NCBI RefSeq assembly: GCF_023015985.1
Contig: NZ_JALKAO010000004.1
Location: 248,001-312,000, forward strand
Direction: 5' to 3'
DNA from: Marivita sp. S6314
GTDB taxonomy: Bacteria; Pseudomonadota; Alphaproteobacteria; Rhodobacterales; Rhodobacteraceae
DNA: 64,000 bases
Part shown: in pieces, positions 36,311 to 44,406 of the stretch
How positions within the stretch are numbered: position 1 is the stretch's first letter
How the letters are laid out: each line of letters opens with the position of its first letter
The notes under the pieces: model-generated
Told to the model about the DNA's origin: nothing
The model's database searches: none
The model's input: the letters and a program-made list of their open reading frames with translations, nothing else
Translations under genes and position numbers: made by a program

Positions 36311-36963
36311 AGGATTTAGACATTCCGAACTGGACCGACATTGCGGAATACGGCTCTACTGATCGGTGGAGTTTGAAAAGGTGGCGTTGGGAATTTTTGC
36401 GCAGGCGAGAGGATCTCCGGCAAGAATTCGATTTGAACGCACCAAGTGAATATGAGGGCAGGCTTTTTGAAGCCGAACAGGAGCCTAATAGATATCCCTA
36501 CGGCGTTTTGAAGCCGAGCCAGCCGGGATTCTACATTCTAAGTACCTCAATCACAGCGGATTCATGGGAACCGTTGCCAAATCCGAGGATATCGGACCAG
36601 CCCGAAGCCGTTCTGACTATGCCACCAGTCGGAGTGACGGTTTTGGCGCATGGCGAAATTGTCACCGACAACCCTAAGGAGGCCGTTCTCAAATTTGATT
36701 TGCGAAAGCCCGTTCGAAACCAGATCGCAGAAGCAAAGAAATACCTGATGGAGCAACAGCAGGCGCAAATCGGCGGAAAGGTGCAGTTTAGAAAGCTACT
36801 AGGAAAATGGCTGACTTATCTGAGAATTTTGGACGCGCGGACTTGTGGAGCATCTTGGGAGAAAATCGCCGAGGTTCTTAGTCACGAGGATCAAGTTGAC
36901 CGAACCTGGGTGAACAAGGCTCACGCCGCAGCGGTTCGTCTGACGATGGAATTTAAAATTTAA
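36307..36963 (+). CDS. DUF6499/DUF2285-like regulator
   Basis: 218 residues, starting in a 4-base overlap with the integrase. The N-terminus (PNWTDIAEYG ... WRWEFLRRREDLR) resembles the DUF6499 transcriptional-regulator domain, and the C-terminus (LTYLRILDARTCGASWEKIAEVL) the DUF2285 domain, a pair common in mobile elements. It is visibly AT-richer than the chromosome around it. DNA-binding and control function are inferred. Confidence 0.6.
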   Translation: MKDLDIPNWTDIAEYGSTDRWSLKRWRWEFLRRREDLRQEFDLNAPSEYEGRLFEAEQEPNRYPYGVLKPSQPGFYILSTSITADSWEPLPNPRISDQPEAVLTMPPVGVTVLAHGEIVTDNPKEAVLKFDLRKPVRNQIAEAKKYLMEQQQAQIGGKVQFRKLLGKWLTYLRILDARTCGASWEKIAEVLSHEDQVDRTWVNKAHAAAVRLTMEFKI

Positions 36964-36988
36964 TTTTATCCTCAATACCTGGGCTGAT

Positions 36989-37019
36989 TTGACAATGTTT
37001 GTGTGAGGCACCGTAACAT
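36989..37019 (+). promoter_or_regulatory. Candidate promoter upstream of alpA
   Basis: A perfect -35 TTGACA at 36989-36994, with a weak -10 around GTAACAT at 37013-37019 (spacing 18-19). A GGCACC is repeated at 37007 and 37042, and CACC...GGTG forms a short inverted repeat. Probably drives the AlpA-to-capsid genes. Confidence 0.4.
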
Positions 37020-37040
37020 TCTGGTGTCATTAGTCCCGAC

Positions 37041-37065
37041 CGGCACCAGCAAGAATGAGGTGCCG
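37041..37065 (+). promoter_or_regulatory. Stem-loop covering the alpA ribosome site
   Basis: CGGCACC (37041-37047) and GGTGCCG (37059-37065) can form a 7-bp stem that includes the AGGTG ribosome-binding bases just before the alpA ATG at 37068. Folding would hide the site and lower translation. The pairing is seen in sequence; regulation is inferred. Confidence 0.5.
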
Positions 37066-37067
37066 AT

Positions 37068-37253
37068 ATGGCTGAAATTTACTTGACTGACAACGACCTT
37101 GCGCGTCGCTACGGCATCGCCCGTCCGACCGTCTGGCGGTGGCATCGTGAACACCCGGAATTCCCGCGCGTTGTTCGCCTGACACCCGGTTGCGCGCGCT
37201 GGAAGCTTTCCGAGATCGAAGCATGGGAAGCGGCAAAGAGCGAGGCCGCGTAA
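37068..37253 (+). CDS. alpA: AlpA-like HTH protein
   Basis: 61-residue MerR-type helix-turn-helix protein: YLTDNDLARRYGIARPTVWRWHREHPEFPRVVRL, typical of AlpA, which activates excision or early genes of P4-like satellites. The WKLSEIEAWEAAKSEAA end fits. Its start sits after a candidate stem-loop. A short set of overlapping small genes follows. Confidence 0.85.
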   Translation: MAEIYLTDNDLARRYGIARPTVWRWHREHPEFPRVVRLTPGCARWKLSEIEAWEAAKSEAA

Positions 37254-37256
37254 CCC

Positions 37257-37445
37257 ATGACCGAGCAGAAAAAGAAAAACCCCGGTGCGCTGGCGGGCGG
37301 CACCGAGGCTCTTAACAAAAGCGAAGCGGCAAAACTTCACAAACAGAATACGCCGGAACCCGTCACTTTCGCAACCTTCTTCTGGTGCAAGGCGTCCGGC
37401 TCTGTCGAGCGTTTCACCGGCTACCCGCGCGGGGTGACGGCATGA
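37257..37445 (+). CDS. Small hypothetical protein
   Basis: 62 residues starting 4 bases after alpA and ending in a 4-base overlap (ATGA) with the next gene. It is Lys/Asn-rich at the start (TEQKKKNPGALAGGTEALNKSEAAKLHKQ). No family recognised. The tight spacing supports translation. Confidence 0.5.
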   Translation: MTEQKKKNPGALAGGTEALNKSEAAKLHKQNTPEPVTFATFFWCKASGSVERFTGYPRGVTA

Positions 37446-37660
37446 ACGAAGTTGTCAAACTGCCAACAGCGGCCACCAGCTATTACACTGTCATCAAGGC
37501 GGGCCGTCACTTCGACGTGGTACTGGTGACACCTTGTCCGGGCAAAGACCTTCGGACGCGGCTCTATCGCGTCCCTGAGCGCCAATGCGCACACGACATT
37601 GCACGCAACTTGGCGGCGGACATGAAGCGCCCCTTTAAGATCGGGGGGAAGCTGGCATGA
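37442..37660 (+). CDS. Small hypothetical protein
   Basis: 72-residue protein overlapping both neighbours by 4 bases (ATGA). Central residues HFDVVLVTPCPGKDLRTRLYRV look like a beta-rich fold. No family recognised. Confidence 0.55.
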   Translation: MNEVVKLPTAATSYYTVIKAGRHFDVVLVTPCPGKDLRTRLYRVPERQCAHDIARNLAADMKRPFKIGGKLA

Positions 37661-38046
37661 GCGTTTCCAAGCACATCCCCCGCAACATCAAAAAGGCCGC
37701 GCGCTGCGTGGGCTATGCCGCGTGGCTGGATACGCACGACGCGTGGCTTGGCTTGCCTATTGTCCTGGCGTCGCGTCTTGAGGTTCACCAGCGTGCAGCA
37801 CTGGCCTACGCGGCTTTGCGCACCTTGGATGATGACCAGATCGAGGCCGTTTTCGAGGCGGTAGCACCGCAGGGCGCAGGACAGCCGCAACCGGCTTTGC
37901 TTGGCATCATGGATCAAGCGTCATTTTGGGCCGACCTGACGACACAGGACGAACGCGACGCCTACATGCTGGCATCGCTCAACCGTTCGCCTGCACCGCG
38001 TCGCGCGGCTTTCCTTGAATACGTGCAGGGGAGGGCAGCGGCGTGA
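37657..38046 (+). CDS. Hypothetical protein
   Basis: 129 residues, ATGA overlap with the previous gene and overlapping the RepA-like start. HIPRNIKKAARCVGYAAW is a basic N-terminal patch. No catalytic motif seen. A role in element control or replication is guessed only from position. Confidence 0.55.
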   Translation: MSVSKHIPRNIKKAARCVGYAAWLDTHDAWLGLPIVLASRLEVHQRAALAYAALRTLDDDQIEAVFEAVAPQGAGQPQPALLGIMDQASFWADLTTQDERDAYMLASLNRSPAPRRAAFLEYVQGRAAA

Positions 38047-39185
38047 TGCGTGATTTTCAAGACATGGATGACCAAGACCGCGCGCACCGCGCCGAACATC
38101 CGAAGTCACAGGATGAACGGGCCGGGGCCGGTGAGCGGTCACGGTTCTATTGCGCGGCAACGCTCAAGGGCAAGGCCGTGCAGCCGCGTGAATGGCTTGT
38201 TCAGGATCTTGTACCTCAGAACACTGTCACGCTGTTCAGTGGCGACGGCGGCACCGGCAAGAGCCTTCTTTCCCTGCAATTGGCCGTCGCGGTTTCGACC
38301 GGACGCCAGTGGATCGGAAAGGCGGTATCCGAGGGCAGCGTAATTTACATGAGCGCCGAGGATGACGACAACGAATTGCACCGTCGCCTTGATGATATCT
38401 TGCGCGCCGAGCGGGCGACATATGACGACCTGAAAGGGCTAACCCTTCGGTCACTGGCGGGCGAAAGCGCCTTGCTGGCGATTGAAAGCCAAGTGTCGCT
38501 CATTGCGTCCGAACTGTTCAAGGAACTGGACGAGCGGGCGGCGGATGAAGCGCCTTCGCTTATTGTCATCGACACGTTGGCAGACACTTACCCGGCGAAC
38601 GAAAACGACCGGGCCAAGGTGCGCCAGTTTATCGGCATCCTGCGCGGGCTGGCGATCAAGCGGCAATGTGCGGTTCTGCTGCTGGGGCATCCGTCGCTGA
38701 CCGGGCTTTCTAGCGGCTCTGGGTCGTCAGGCTCTACCGCCTGGAATAACTCCGTACGGTCGCGGCTTTACCTATCCCGGATCACAGACAACGGTTTCGA
38801 GTCGGACCCTGACCGGCGCGTGATGACGACCATGAAAGCCAACTATGGGCGCATCGGTGGCGAAACGCACATGAAGTGGCAGGCCGGCGTTTTCGTGCCT
38901 GAGGCAGTCGAGCAAGGCTTGGACAAGCTTGCGGCGGGGGCGAAGGCGCAACGCGTATTCATGAAGCTGTTGGCGACGTTCACGGCGCAGGGGCGGCAAG
39001 TTAATCACGTGAGTGGTTCAAGCTTCGCACCCAAGATTTTCGCAGAACATCCGGACAACGAAGGCATGACAAAGCGCGCCTTGAAAGCGGCGATGGAAAG
39101 CCTGCTGGCGGCTGGAAAGATCAAGATCGAAAGCGAAGGGCCAGCGTCGCGCAAGCGGTCTTTCATCGTGAAAGCGGGGGAATGA
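38043..39185 (+). CDS. RepA-like AAA ATPase
   Basis: 380-residue ATPase of the RepA/RecA-like replicative helicase family. Walker A FSGDGGTGKSLL, Walker B LIVIDTLADTY, and the arginine-rich region STAWNNSVRSRLYLSR are present. Such proteins unwind the origin of satellites and small plasmids. The GTG at 38043 or the ATG at 38046 both work. A C-tract-rich block follows directly and may be its origin. Confidence 0.85.
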   Translation: MMRDFQDMDDQDRAHRAEHPKSQDERAGAGERSRFYCAATLKGKAVQPREWLVQDLVPQNTVTLFSGDGGTGKSLLSLQLAVAVSTGRQWIGKAVSEGSVIYMSAEDDDNELHRRLDDILRAERATYDDLKGLTLRSLAGESALLAIESQVSLIASELFKELDERAADEAPSLIVIDTLADTYPANENDRAKVRQFIGILRGLAIKRQCAVLLLGHPSLTGLSSGSGSSGSTAWNNSVRSRLYLSRITDNGFESDPDRRVMTTMKANYGRIGGETHMKWQAGVFVPEAVEQGLDKLAAGAKAQRVFMKLLATFTAQGRQVNHVSGSSFAPKIFAEHPDNEGMTKRALKAAMESLLAAGKIKIESEGPASRKRSFIVKAGE

Positions 39186-39197
39186 CAACCATGCAAA

Positions 39198-39285
39198 CCC
39201 CTACACAACCCCCTAGCAAACTGGGTTCGATACCCCATAGCAAACCCCCTGTAATCCCCCTGAAATCCCCTAGCCAACCACATCC
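39198..39285. repeat. Helically phased CCCC tracts (candidate origin/iterons)
   Basis: C-runs of 4-5 begin at 39198, 39209, 39233, 39245, 39256 and 39267, spaced 11, 24, 12, 11 and 11 bases, close to one or two helical turns. They sit just downstream of the RepA-like gene. The proline-rich frame across them (from 39182) has no other support. May be origin iterons or protein sites. Confidence 0.45.
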
Positions 39286-39408
39286 CTTATACCCTGAGGG
39301 ATTGCGCATCCCCCTTGGCGGGGTCGCGCATCCTATTCCGGGCCAAGCCCGGCGGCGCAAAGCGCCCGCGCAGCGGAATTTCAAAGCATCACCTGAAAGG
39401 ACCAAGCC

Positions 39409-40050
39409 ATGTCGTTTGAGCAAATCACCTTGGACAGCGCGGAACTAAACCGACGTTTGGAAGCGGCGCGACTTGAGGTAATCACCGGCAAGCGCAAGGC
39501 TTTCGATCTGTTCGACCCGATACACTACGCGATCAAGGGGCTTGCGCCGCGTCCTGAGGGCGAAGTCTGGCACCTTCGACAGCCCTTCCCCCCGCTCTAT
39601 CGAAAGCACGAGAACTGGCGGCACAACCTGCTGCGTGTGATCGACCAGTGGGCAGACAAGCATTACCGCCCCGGCGAACGCGAGTGTTTTTTGTTCGCGG
39701 CGCAATGTCTGGACGCGATGCTGGGAACGCAATTCTATGCTGCGAACACCGGACGTTGGGACAGTCTCAAGGACTTCTATTCTCACGCGCGGGCTATCGG
39801 CGCTTTGGATTACTTCGACACCGTTGGCGACCGCGTGCCTCATCAGGAAGCGCGTGCTGGCGATCTGCTGCAAATCGAGGATGAGCGGGACGGCAGACTG
39901 TATCTTCATTGGGGGATCGTAAGCGACACGCCTAACCAGCACATCTGTTTCGCGGTCAATGGGCTTCAGATGGAGCGTATCCATAGCGACTTGGACTGGC
40001 GAAAAAAGCGGGTTTGGCAGCTACGCGAACCGGGGGAGGTGCAGCTATGA
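39409..40050 (+). CDS. Hypothetical protein, DUF6950-like
   Basis: 213 residues. The C-terminal half has C-containing FLFAAQCLDAMLGTQFY and ARAGDLLQIEDERDGRLYLHWG, reminiscent of DUF6950/NlpC-like phage proteins. Starts after AAGGACC. Function unknown; the likeness is weak. Confidence 0.55.
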   Translation: MSFEQITLDSAELNRRLEAARLEVITGKRKAFDLFDPIHYAIKGLAPRPEGEVWHLRQPFPPLYRKHENWRHNLLRVIDQWADKHYRPGERECFLFAAQCLDAMLGTQFYAANTGRWDSLKDFYSHARAIGALDYFDTVGDRVPHQEARAGDLLQIEDERDGRLYLHWGIVSDTPNQHICFAVNGLQMERIHSDLDWRKKRVWQLREPGEVQL

Positions 40051-40280
40051 CCCACGAAGAAATCATGTTGACCGAAAAAGAACGTGTCCAACGCCTTATC
40101 ACAGCGGCGATTGATGAGATCGAAGCTGAGGGCGGCAACATCCGATTTTTTGCGGCGGCGATTATGGGCGCGGCGATTGAAACGCATATTGCGGTTGAAG
40201 GGCCGGAAGGCGTGGAACGCGCATTCACGAAGATGGCGGTAAAAAAGCTGGGCAAGGCGGGGGCAATCAATGCCTGCTGA
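40047..40280 (+). CDS. Small hypothetical protein
   Basis: 77 residues, helical and charged (LTEKERVQRLITAAIDEIEAEGG). Starts in an ATGA overlap with the previous gene; an upstream in-frame GTG-type start is less likely. No family recognised. Confidence 0.55.
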   Translation: MTHEEIMLTEKERVQRLITAAIDEIEAEGGNIRFFAAAIMGAAIETHIAVEGPEGVERAFTKMAVKKLGKAGAINAC

Positions 40281-40389
40281 ACTTGCGCGGAAAGCCGGAT
40301 TCATGTATAAGATTCAACAACAAGCGCCTGCTGATGGCGGGGGCTTGGCTCTACTTTCCGCGAAGCTGATGGCCGAGCGCGAAACGTGA
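40270..40389 (+). CDS. Possible 39-residue ORF
   Basis: An ATG at 40270 overlapping the preceding stop region gives a 39-residue peptide (MPAELARKAGFMYKIQQQ...) ending just before a short CCCC...GGGG stem. Little else supports it. Confidence 0.25.
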   Translation: MPAELARKAGFMYKIQQQAPADGGGLALLSAKLMAERET

Positions 40390-40444
40390 ACCCCTAGCCG
40401 GGGCCGTTTTCGCGCGCCTTGGCATCAGAAACGGAAACAGACAA

Positions 40445-41836
40445 ATGACACTCATTCTTGATGATGAAACCGACCTTGCCGTTCGCAAGCACTGCATGAA
40501 AGCACTACGCGACCTTGGCGTTCGGTCCCTAAACGAAATCGAACCGCACACGATGGCTTGGGGCGATCTGCAAAAAGCATCCAAGCGGATGATGACAGCA
40601 TCGCGTGACGCTCTGGACAGGATCACCGACAAGACCAGCGCCGAAGAACGTAGACAAGTCGAACTTGCCTGCGATGGCGTCATGGAACTGTTCAACGCGA
40701 TTGAGCGTGAATACGACGTCCGCACCGAAGAAGGTTCCCGCGAACCCCGCGCACAAGCGGAATCGGCGGCACGGCTTGCCAAGCGGCCTATTCCCGGCGC
40801 AAAGGAAGCCCGCACAGATGACGAACCGGAAGGCGATATCTGCCCTGCTCTGACACCGGAACAGAGGTTCACCGATTGGGCCAAAGCGCGTGTGCCGCTT
40901 GAAAGCGACTATCGCGGCCTGAGTGTGGGCCAATACCTGCGCAGCATGGTGCTAGGCGGCAAGACCGAGGTGGAACGTCGCGCGCTTTCCGAAGGCTCTG
41001 ACAGTGCAGGCGGCTACACCGTGCCAGACGTTTTGTCGGCAACCCTGATCGACCTTGCACGGGCCAATAGCGTCGTGATGCAGGCGGGGGCGCAAACCGT
41101 GCCTTTGACCAGCGACACGAACAATTGGGCGAAACTGCTGTCCGACCCGGTTCCGGCATGGCGGGCTGAGGCTGGCAACGTGGCAGAGTCCGACCCGACC
41201 TTCGGTCTGATGCAGATGATCCCGCGTTCGCTGGCGGTGCAGACGAAAGTCAGCGTCGAACTGATGGAGGACAGTCTTAACCTGGCAACGGAACTGCCCC
41301 GCGTTCTCGCAGCGGCTATGGCCGTCGAACTTGACCGTGTGGCGTTGCTGGGTAGCGGTACGGCACCGGAACCGCGCGGCATCGCCAACACAAGCGGTAT
41401 CGGCACGGTCGCACAAGACGCAATTATTGCGAACTATGCGAACCTGTCCAAAGCCCGGACGGCGATCCTGACAGCCAATAGCGGGCCGGTGAGCGCCTAC
41501 ATCATGCACCCGCGCGATGAAGGTTCTTTCACTGATCTGGTGGACAGCGACGGGCAACCGCTACGGATGAACCCAAAGCTGGAGGCAATCCCGATGTTGA
41601 CCACGACCAGCATTCCGGTTGATGGCGGTTCGGGCAGCGACGAAAGCACTATCATCGCGGGCAACTTCTCGCGCCTGTTGGTGGGCATCCGTTCCGATAT
41701 CCGCGTCGAGGTTCTCAAGACCAGTGCTTACGCATCGAACCTGCAATACACGTTGCTTGCACATATGCGGGTTGACGTGGCGGTGACGCATCCCGGCGCA
41801 TTTTACACGATCACTGGCGTTGGTCAGGCAGCATAA
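40445..41836 (+). CDS. HK97-type phage major capsid protein
   Basis: 463 residues. The N-terminal ~180 residues are helical and charged (a delta/scaffold-like segment), then the shell domain begins near SEGSDSAGGYTVPDVL, with EVELDRVALLGSG-type region and an end (TITGVGQAA) of the HK97 capsid family. No separate prohead protease gene is near; cleavage would need a helper or be absent. Starts after AACGGAAACAGACAA. It is followed by the small terminase after about 200 non-coding bases. Confidence 0.88.
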   Translation: MTLILDDETDLAVRKHCMKALRDLGVRSLNEIEPHTMAWGDLQKASKRMMTASRDALDRITDKTSAEERRQVELACDGVMELFNAIEREYDVRTEEGSREPRAQAESAARLAKRPIPGAKEARTDDEPEGDICPALTPEQRFTDWAKARVPLESDYRGLSVGQYLRSMVLGGKTEVERRALSEGSDSAGGYTVPDVLSATLIDLARANSVVMQAGAQTVPLTSDTNNWAKLLSDPVPAWRAEAGNVAESDPTFGLMQMIPRSLAVQTKVSVELMEDSLNLATELPRVLAAAMAVELDRVALLGSGTAPEPRGIANTSGIGTVAQDAIIANYANLSKARTAILTANSGPVSAYIMHPRDEGSFTDLVDSDGQPLRMNPKLEAIPMLTTTSIPVDGGSGSDESTIIAGNFSRLLVGIRSDIRVEVLKTSAYASNLQYTLLAHMRVDVAVTHPGAFYTITGVGQAA

Positions 41837-42041
41837 GGGCCATCTTTGAGAGGGCGTGCAGCCCGTCCGATAACGGCAAGCCGGATGCGTGGTCCTTTGT
41901 TCTCGCAGACGTTCAATCCGGCAAGGCTGCAATCATTTAGGGAGGGGGTATTCGGTTTTCTGAAAATAACTTTTTGAGTAACCCGTAGCCCCGCCAAACG
42001 CACATATCCGCACTTCAAACATTCTGAAAATGAGATACGAT

Positions 42042-42443
42042 ATGCCGACACCGAAGAACGCAATCGCTAAGGCACGGTTGACCGGGGCCGACAAGAAAGA
42101 CCCGCAACGCTACCGTGACCGCAAGGAACCGCGCACCAGTGGGCAACCTGTAGGCAACCCGCCTGACTACCTGCAAGCCAACGCGCGGGCCGTGTGGTGC
42201 GAACTCACGGGCGCTTTGGGATGGCTGATCCGCGAGGACAGGGCGGCGGTTGAATTGGCATCTGTCGCACTAGGTCAGGTGCGCGAGTTTGTGAAGGCAG
42301 GCGAACCCGTCCCGGCGTCCCTCATGGCGGCATCAAACACGGCACTAGGCAAGCTGGGCGCAACGCCTGCCGATCGGGCGAAGGTGGAAATGCCTGCGGA
42401 TGAAAACGACGACAAAGACCCGTGGGCGCAGTTTGCACACTAG
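42042..42443 (+). CDS. Phage terminase small subunit (P27 family)
   Basis: 133-residue P27-type small terminase: GADKKDPQRYRDRKEP, then PPDYLQANARAVWCEL, ALGQVREFVKAGEP and the acidic end ENDDKDPWAQFAH. The ATG at 42042 is used; an ATG at 42030 is in frame but less well placed. It recognises packaging sites, normally with a large subunit that is missing here. Position suggests packaging may be redirected by a helper phage. Confidence 0.85.
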   Translation: MPTPKNAIAKARLTGADKKDPQRYRDRKEPRTSGQPVGNPPDYLQANARAVWCELTGALGWLIREDRAAVELASVALGQVREFVKAGEPVPASLMAASNTALGKLGATPADRAKVEMPADENDDKDPWAQFAH

Positions 42444-42543
42444 GGGGTGGTCGCGTCCCTAAACCGGGCATTCCGTTAACCTGATCCGGCCCTCCGTTTG
42501 CAATATCACCTAGAAAAAGGGTGTACCCCCCCAAGGAGCTAAA

Positions 42544-42720
42544 ATGGCAATTTCAGCCGAAGAATTGAACATCGTTTTGCAGGTGAAGGGCGATCAACTA
42601 AAGGAGTCGATGGACAAAAACACCCGTCTGATGAATCGTTTCACAGATCGCACGAACAAGCCCGTAAGAGCACGACACGCAGTTTTTCGCTTTCGGAGAT
42701 GTTCACATTTCTCCTGCTAG
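42544..42720 (+). pseudogene. Truncated tape-measure-like start
   Basis: A 58-residue frame with a strong AAGGAG site begins MAISAEELNIVLQVKGDQLK, like the N-terminus of phage tail tape-measure proteins in Rhodobacterales phages. The frame soon changes character and ends, suggesting the rest was lost at a junction near 42660. Likely a remnant. Confidence 0.55.
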
Positions 42721-42739
42721 GAGTTACCAAATCAGTCCC

Positions 42740-43435
42740 ATGCCCCCTTACCGACCAGAACTCTACCCACATGATTGGTCAGATGGCCCTGGGCCATTTG
42801 CCAAGGCTTTCTTGAAAATTGATGCATCGGCGCTTGCTGATCAATTGCCAAACAAGGACAAACTCTTTGTAAGGTTGTGTTTGGCTCACAACGACTTCCG
42901 TGAAGCATATCATGCCTCTGATCTGTTGCTGGATTGGATCTCCGAAAACGGCACGCCACGGCATTTTGATCCGAAATTCGTTGCGCCCGCAAGCAGTGTT
43001 CTCACAAGAAGCTGCTTCGAAACGAGCATGGCTGTCACATATGCGAGGCCATTCAACCGCGCAAACGGATTGCCTGAACTTGGGTTCAGGCGGATCGGAC
43101 TTGATCCAAAGAAGTCCACGAAAGAACTCCACGAGAAAATTATCGAAAGCAGGAAGGGCTATTTTGCCCATAGCGATCCGGAGGTTCGAAGGTTTTTTCG
43201 CCCAACTATCGAGCCGTTGCAAAGCGCGAGTGGCGAACAATTAGCGAGACTTTCAAACCCAGTATTCCCACACGGCGGTGCCTTTGATGAAGTGCAAGTG
43301 AATTTGATCCAAGTTGTAGTGTTTGAACTTCAGAACGCCGTGAGAAAGGTGATGGTCGAAATGGCTGAAGCATTCCGTTCAGAACTGGGTGGCCTGATAA
43401 GTTTAATTCCGCAAGACGAACCGAAATCTGAGTAG
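42740..43435 (+). CDS. HEPN-like protein (possible defence cargo)
   Basis: 231 residues, AT-richer than the flanks. A candidate HEPN RNase motif Rx5H is at R138-H144 in ESRKGYFAHSDPEVRRF, matching AbiU2/HEPN-type RxxxxxH sites. No tail or packaging function is evident. The AGGAG site is distant (~16 bases). A role in phage defence or abortive infection is inferred from the motif and from its place beside capsid/terminase genes in a satellite-like element. Confidence 0.5.
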   Translation: MPPYRPELYPHDWSDGPGPFAKAFLKIDASALADQLPNKDKLFVRLCLAHNDFREAYHASDLLLDWISENGTPRHFDPKFVAPASSVLTRSCFETSMAVTYARPFNRANGLPELGFRRIGLDPKKSTKELHEKIIESRKGYFAHSDPEVRRFFRPTIEPLQSASGEQLARLSNPVFPHGGAFDEVQVNLIQVVVFELQNAVRKVMVEMAEAFRSELGGLISLIPQDEPKSE

Positions 43436-43458
43436 GCTGACGCCCCTAAAGGATTAAC

Positions 43459-43746
43459 CTAATCCTGCGATCTGGTGATGGCCTCGGGTCCACCACCACC
43501 TGCCACGCCGCCTTTTTCAGCATCCGGCTTGACCAGACGAACACCAGCACCGCCACCGTTTTCTGCGATGAACTCCACGCCAGCCTTTTCGAGGGCTGTG
43601 CGGATGGCGTCAGCGGTTTTTTCACGGATGTTTTCGCCCCTTTCGAGGCGGGCCACTGTGTCTGGCGATACGTTGGCAAGTTTCGCCAAATCACGAACGC
43701 CAAGGCCAGTTGCTGCACGGGCCATTTTACATTGCGTGGCGTTCAT
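43459..43746 (-). CDS. XRE-family HTH repressor
   Basis: 95 residues with an XRE helix-turn-helix: LGVRDLAKLANVSPDTVARLERGE, followed by TADAIRTALEKAGVEFI. The ATG at 43746 follows AGGGTTACGAT. It is divergent from a 159-residue gene over an 89-base region with repeated ATCGTAAC, so it probably represses that region and perhaps itself. Confidence 0.82.
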   Translation of the reverse strand: MNATQCKMARAATGLGVRDLAKLANVSPDTVARLERGENIREKTADAIRTALEKAGVEFIAENGGGAGVRLVKPDAEKGGVAGGGGPEAITRSQD

Positions 43747-43835
43747 ATCGTAACCCTGTTCGGTTTTCTGTTGACTGCTATCTGCACTGATATTATCGTA
43801 ACTGTGTTCTGATAATCCATCAAGAGGATATGGCA
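43747..43835. promoter_or_regulatory. Divergent promoter and operators
   Basis: ATCGTAAC occurs at 43747-43754 (right at the repressor start) and 43795-43802, each followed by a TGTTC-like tract. TTGACT at 43771-43776 is a -35 candidate. Operators for the XRE repressor are likely; exact sites unproved. Confidence 0.5.
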
Positions 43836-44315
43836 ATGACCAATGATAACGCCGCGACGGCGAACGATACCGGCTTGCAACCACACACGGTCGAAACACC
43901 CGGCATCACATACTCGTTCTGCCGCGAGACAGATGCAGACCTGACGACGACAGAAGGGCGCATAGAGTGGTTCTGCAAGCACTTCGATGTTGATCCGCCG
44001 GAACTGGAATACGATGAGGAAGAACCCGACCAAATCATTCTGACCACTAGCCTGCTGACTTGGTGCCAGATTGAAGGCGTCAATCTGGATTGGGTGTTCT
44101 GCGGTGCTGTCGCGGGCGTGCTGGCGACGTACCGCGAGAAATACAAGCGCACCGAAGAGGAACAGCGCTTCATCGACGCGATCAGCCGTTTTCCACCGGA
44201 TGAAGTGAAGCTGCTCATAGACGGCATCAAGCGCGGCAATGATCCCGATGCAGACTTTGAAGCCGAGGTGAAAAAGGCGGTGGATGAGATTAAAGCCGGA
44301 TGGGTCGCGGCCTAA
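43836..44315 (+). CDS. Hypothetical protein divergent to XRE gene
   Basis: 159 residues; ATG at 43836 has AAGAGG a few bases upstream. Contains ILTTSLLTWCQIEGVNLDWVF, an acidic N-terminus and a helical end. No family recognised. Its place opposite the repressor makes it a candidate early or anti-repressor gene. Confidence 0.6.
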   Translation: MTNDNAATANDTGLQPHTVETPGITYSFCRETDADLTTTEGRIEWFCKHFDVDPPELEYDEEEPDQIILTTSLLTWCQIEGVNLDWVFCGAVAGVLATYREKYKRTEEEQRFIDAISRFPPDEVKLLIDGIKRGNDPDADFEAEVKKAVDEIKAGWVAA

Positions 44316-44406
44316 ATCAAGCGTTTTTGCGATGGCGGGTAGGATAAGGGGCGGGGCCGCAGGCTATGCTCTTTTTCTTTTAAAATTATGTACTTATGAG
44401 AATAAT

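Noticed and set aside
39182-39448. Pro-rich 88-residue ORF
   Set aside because: Composition comes from the C-tract repeats; overlaps the next gene's start.
41837-42041. Short ORF between capsid and small terminase
   Set aside because: Only a ~30-residue frame without a ribosome site.
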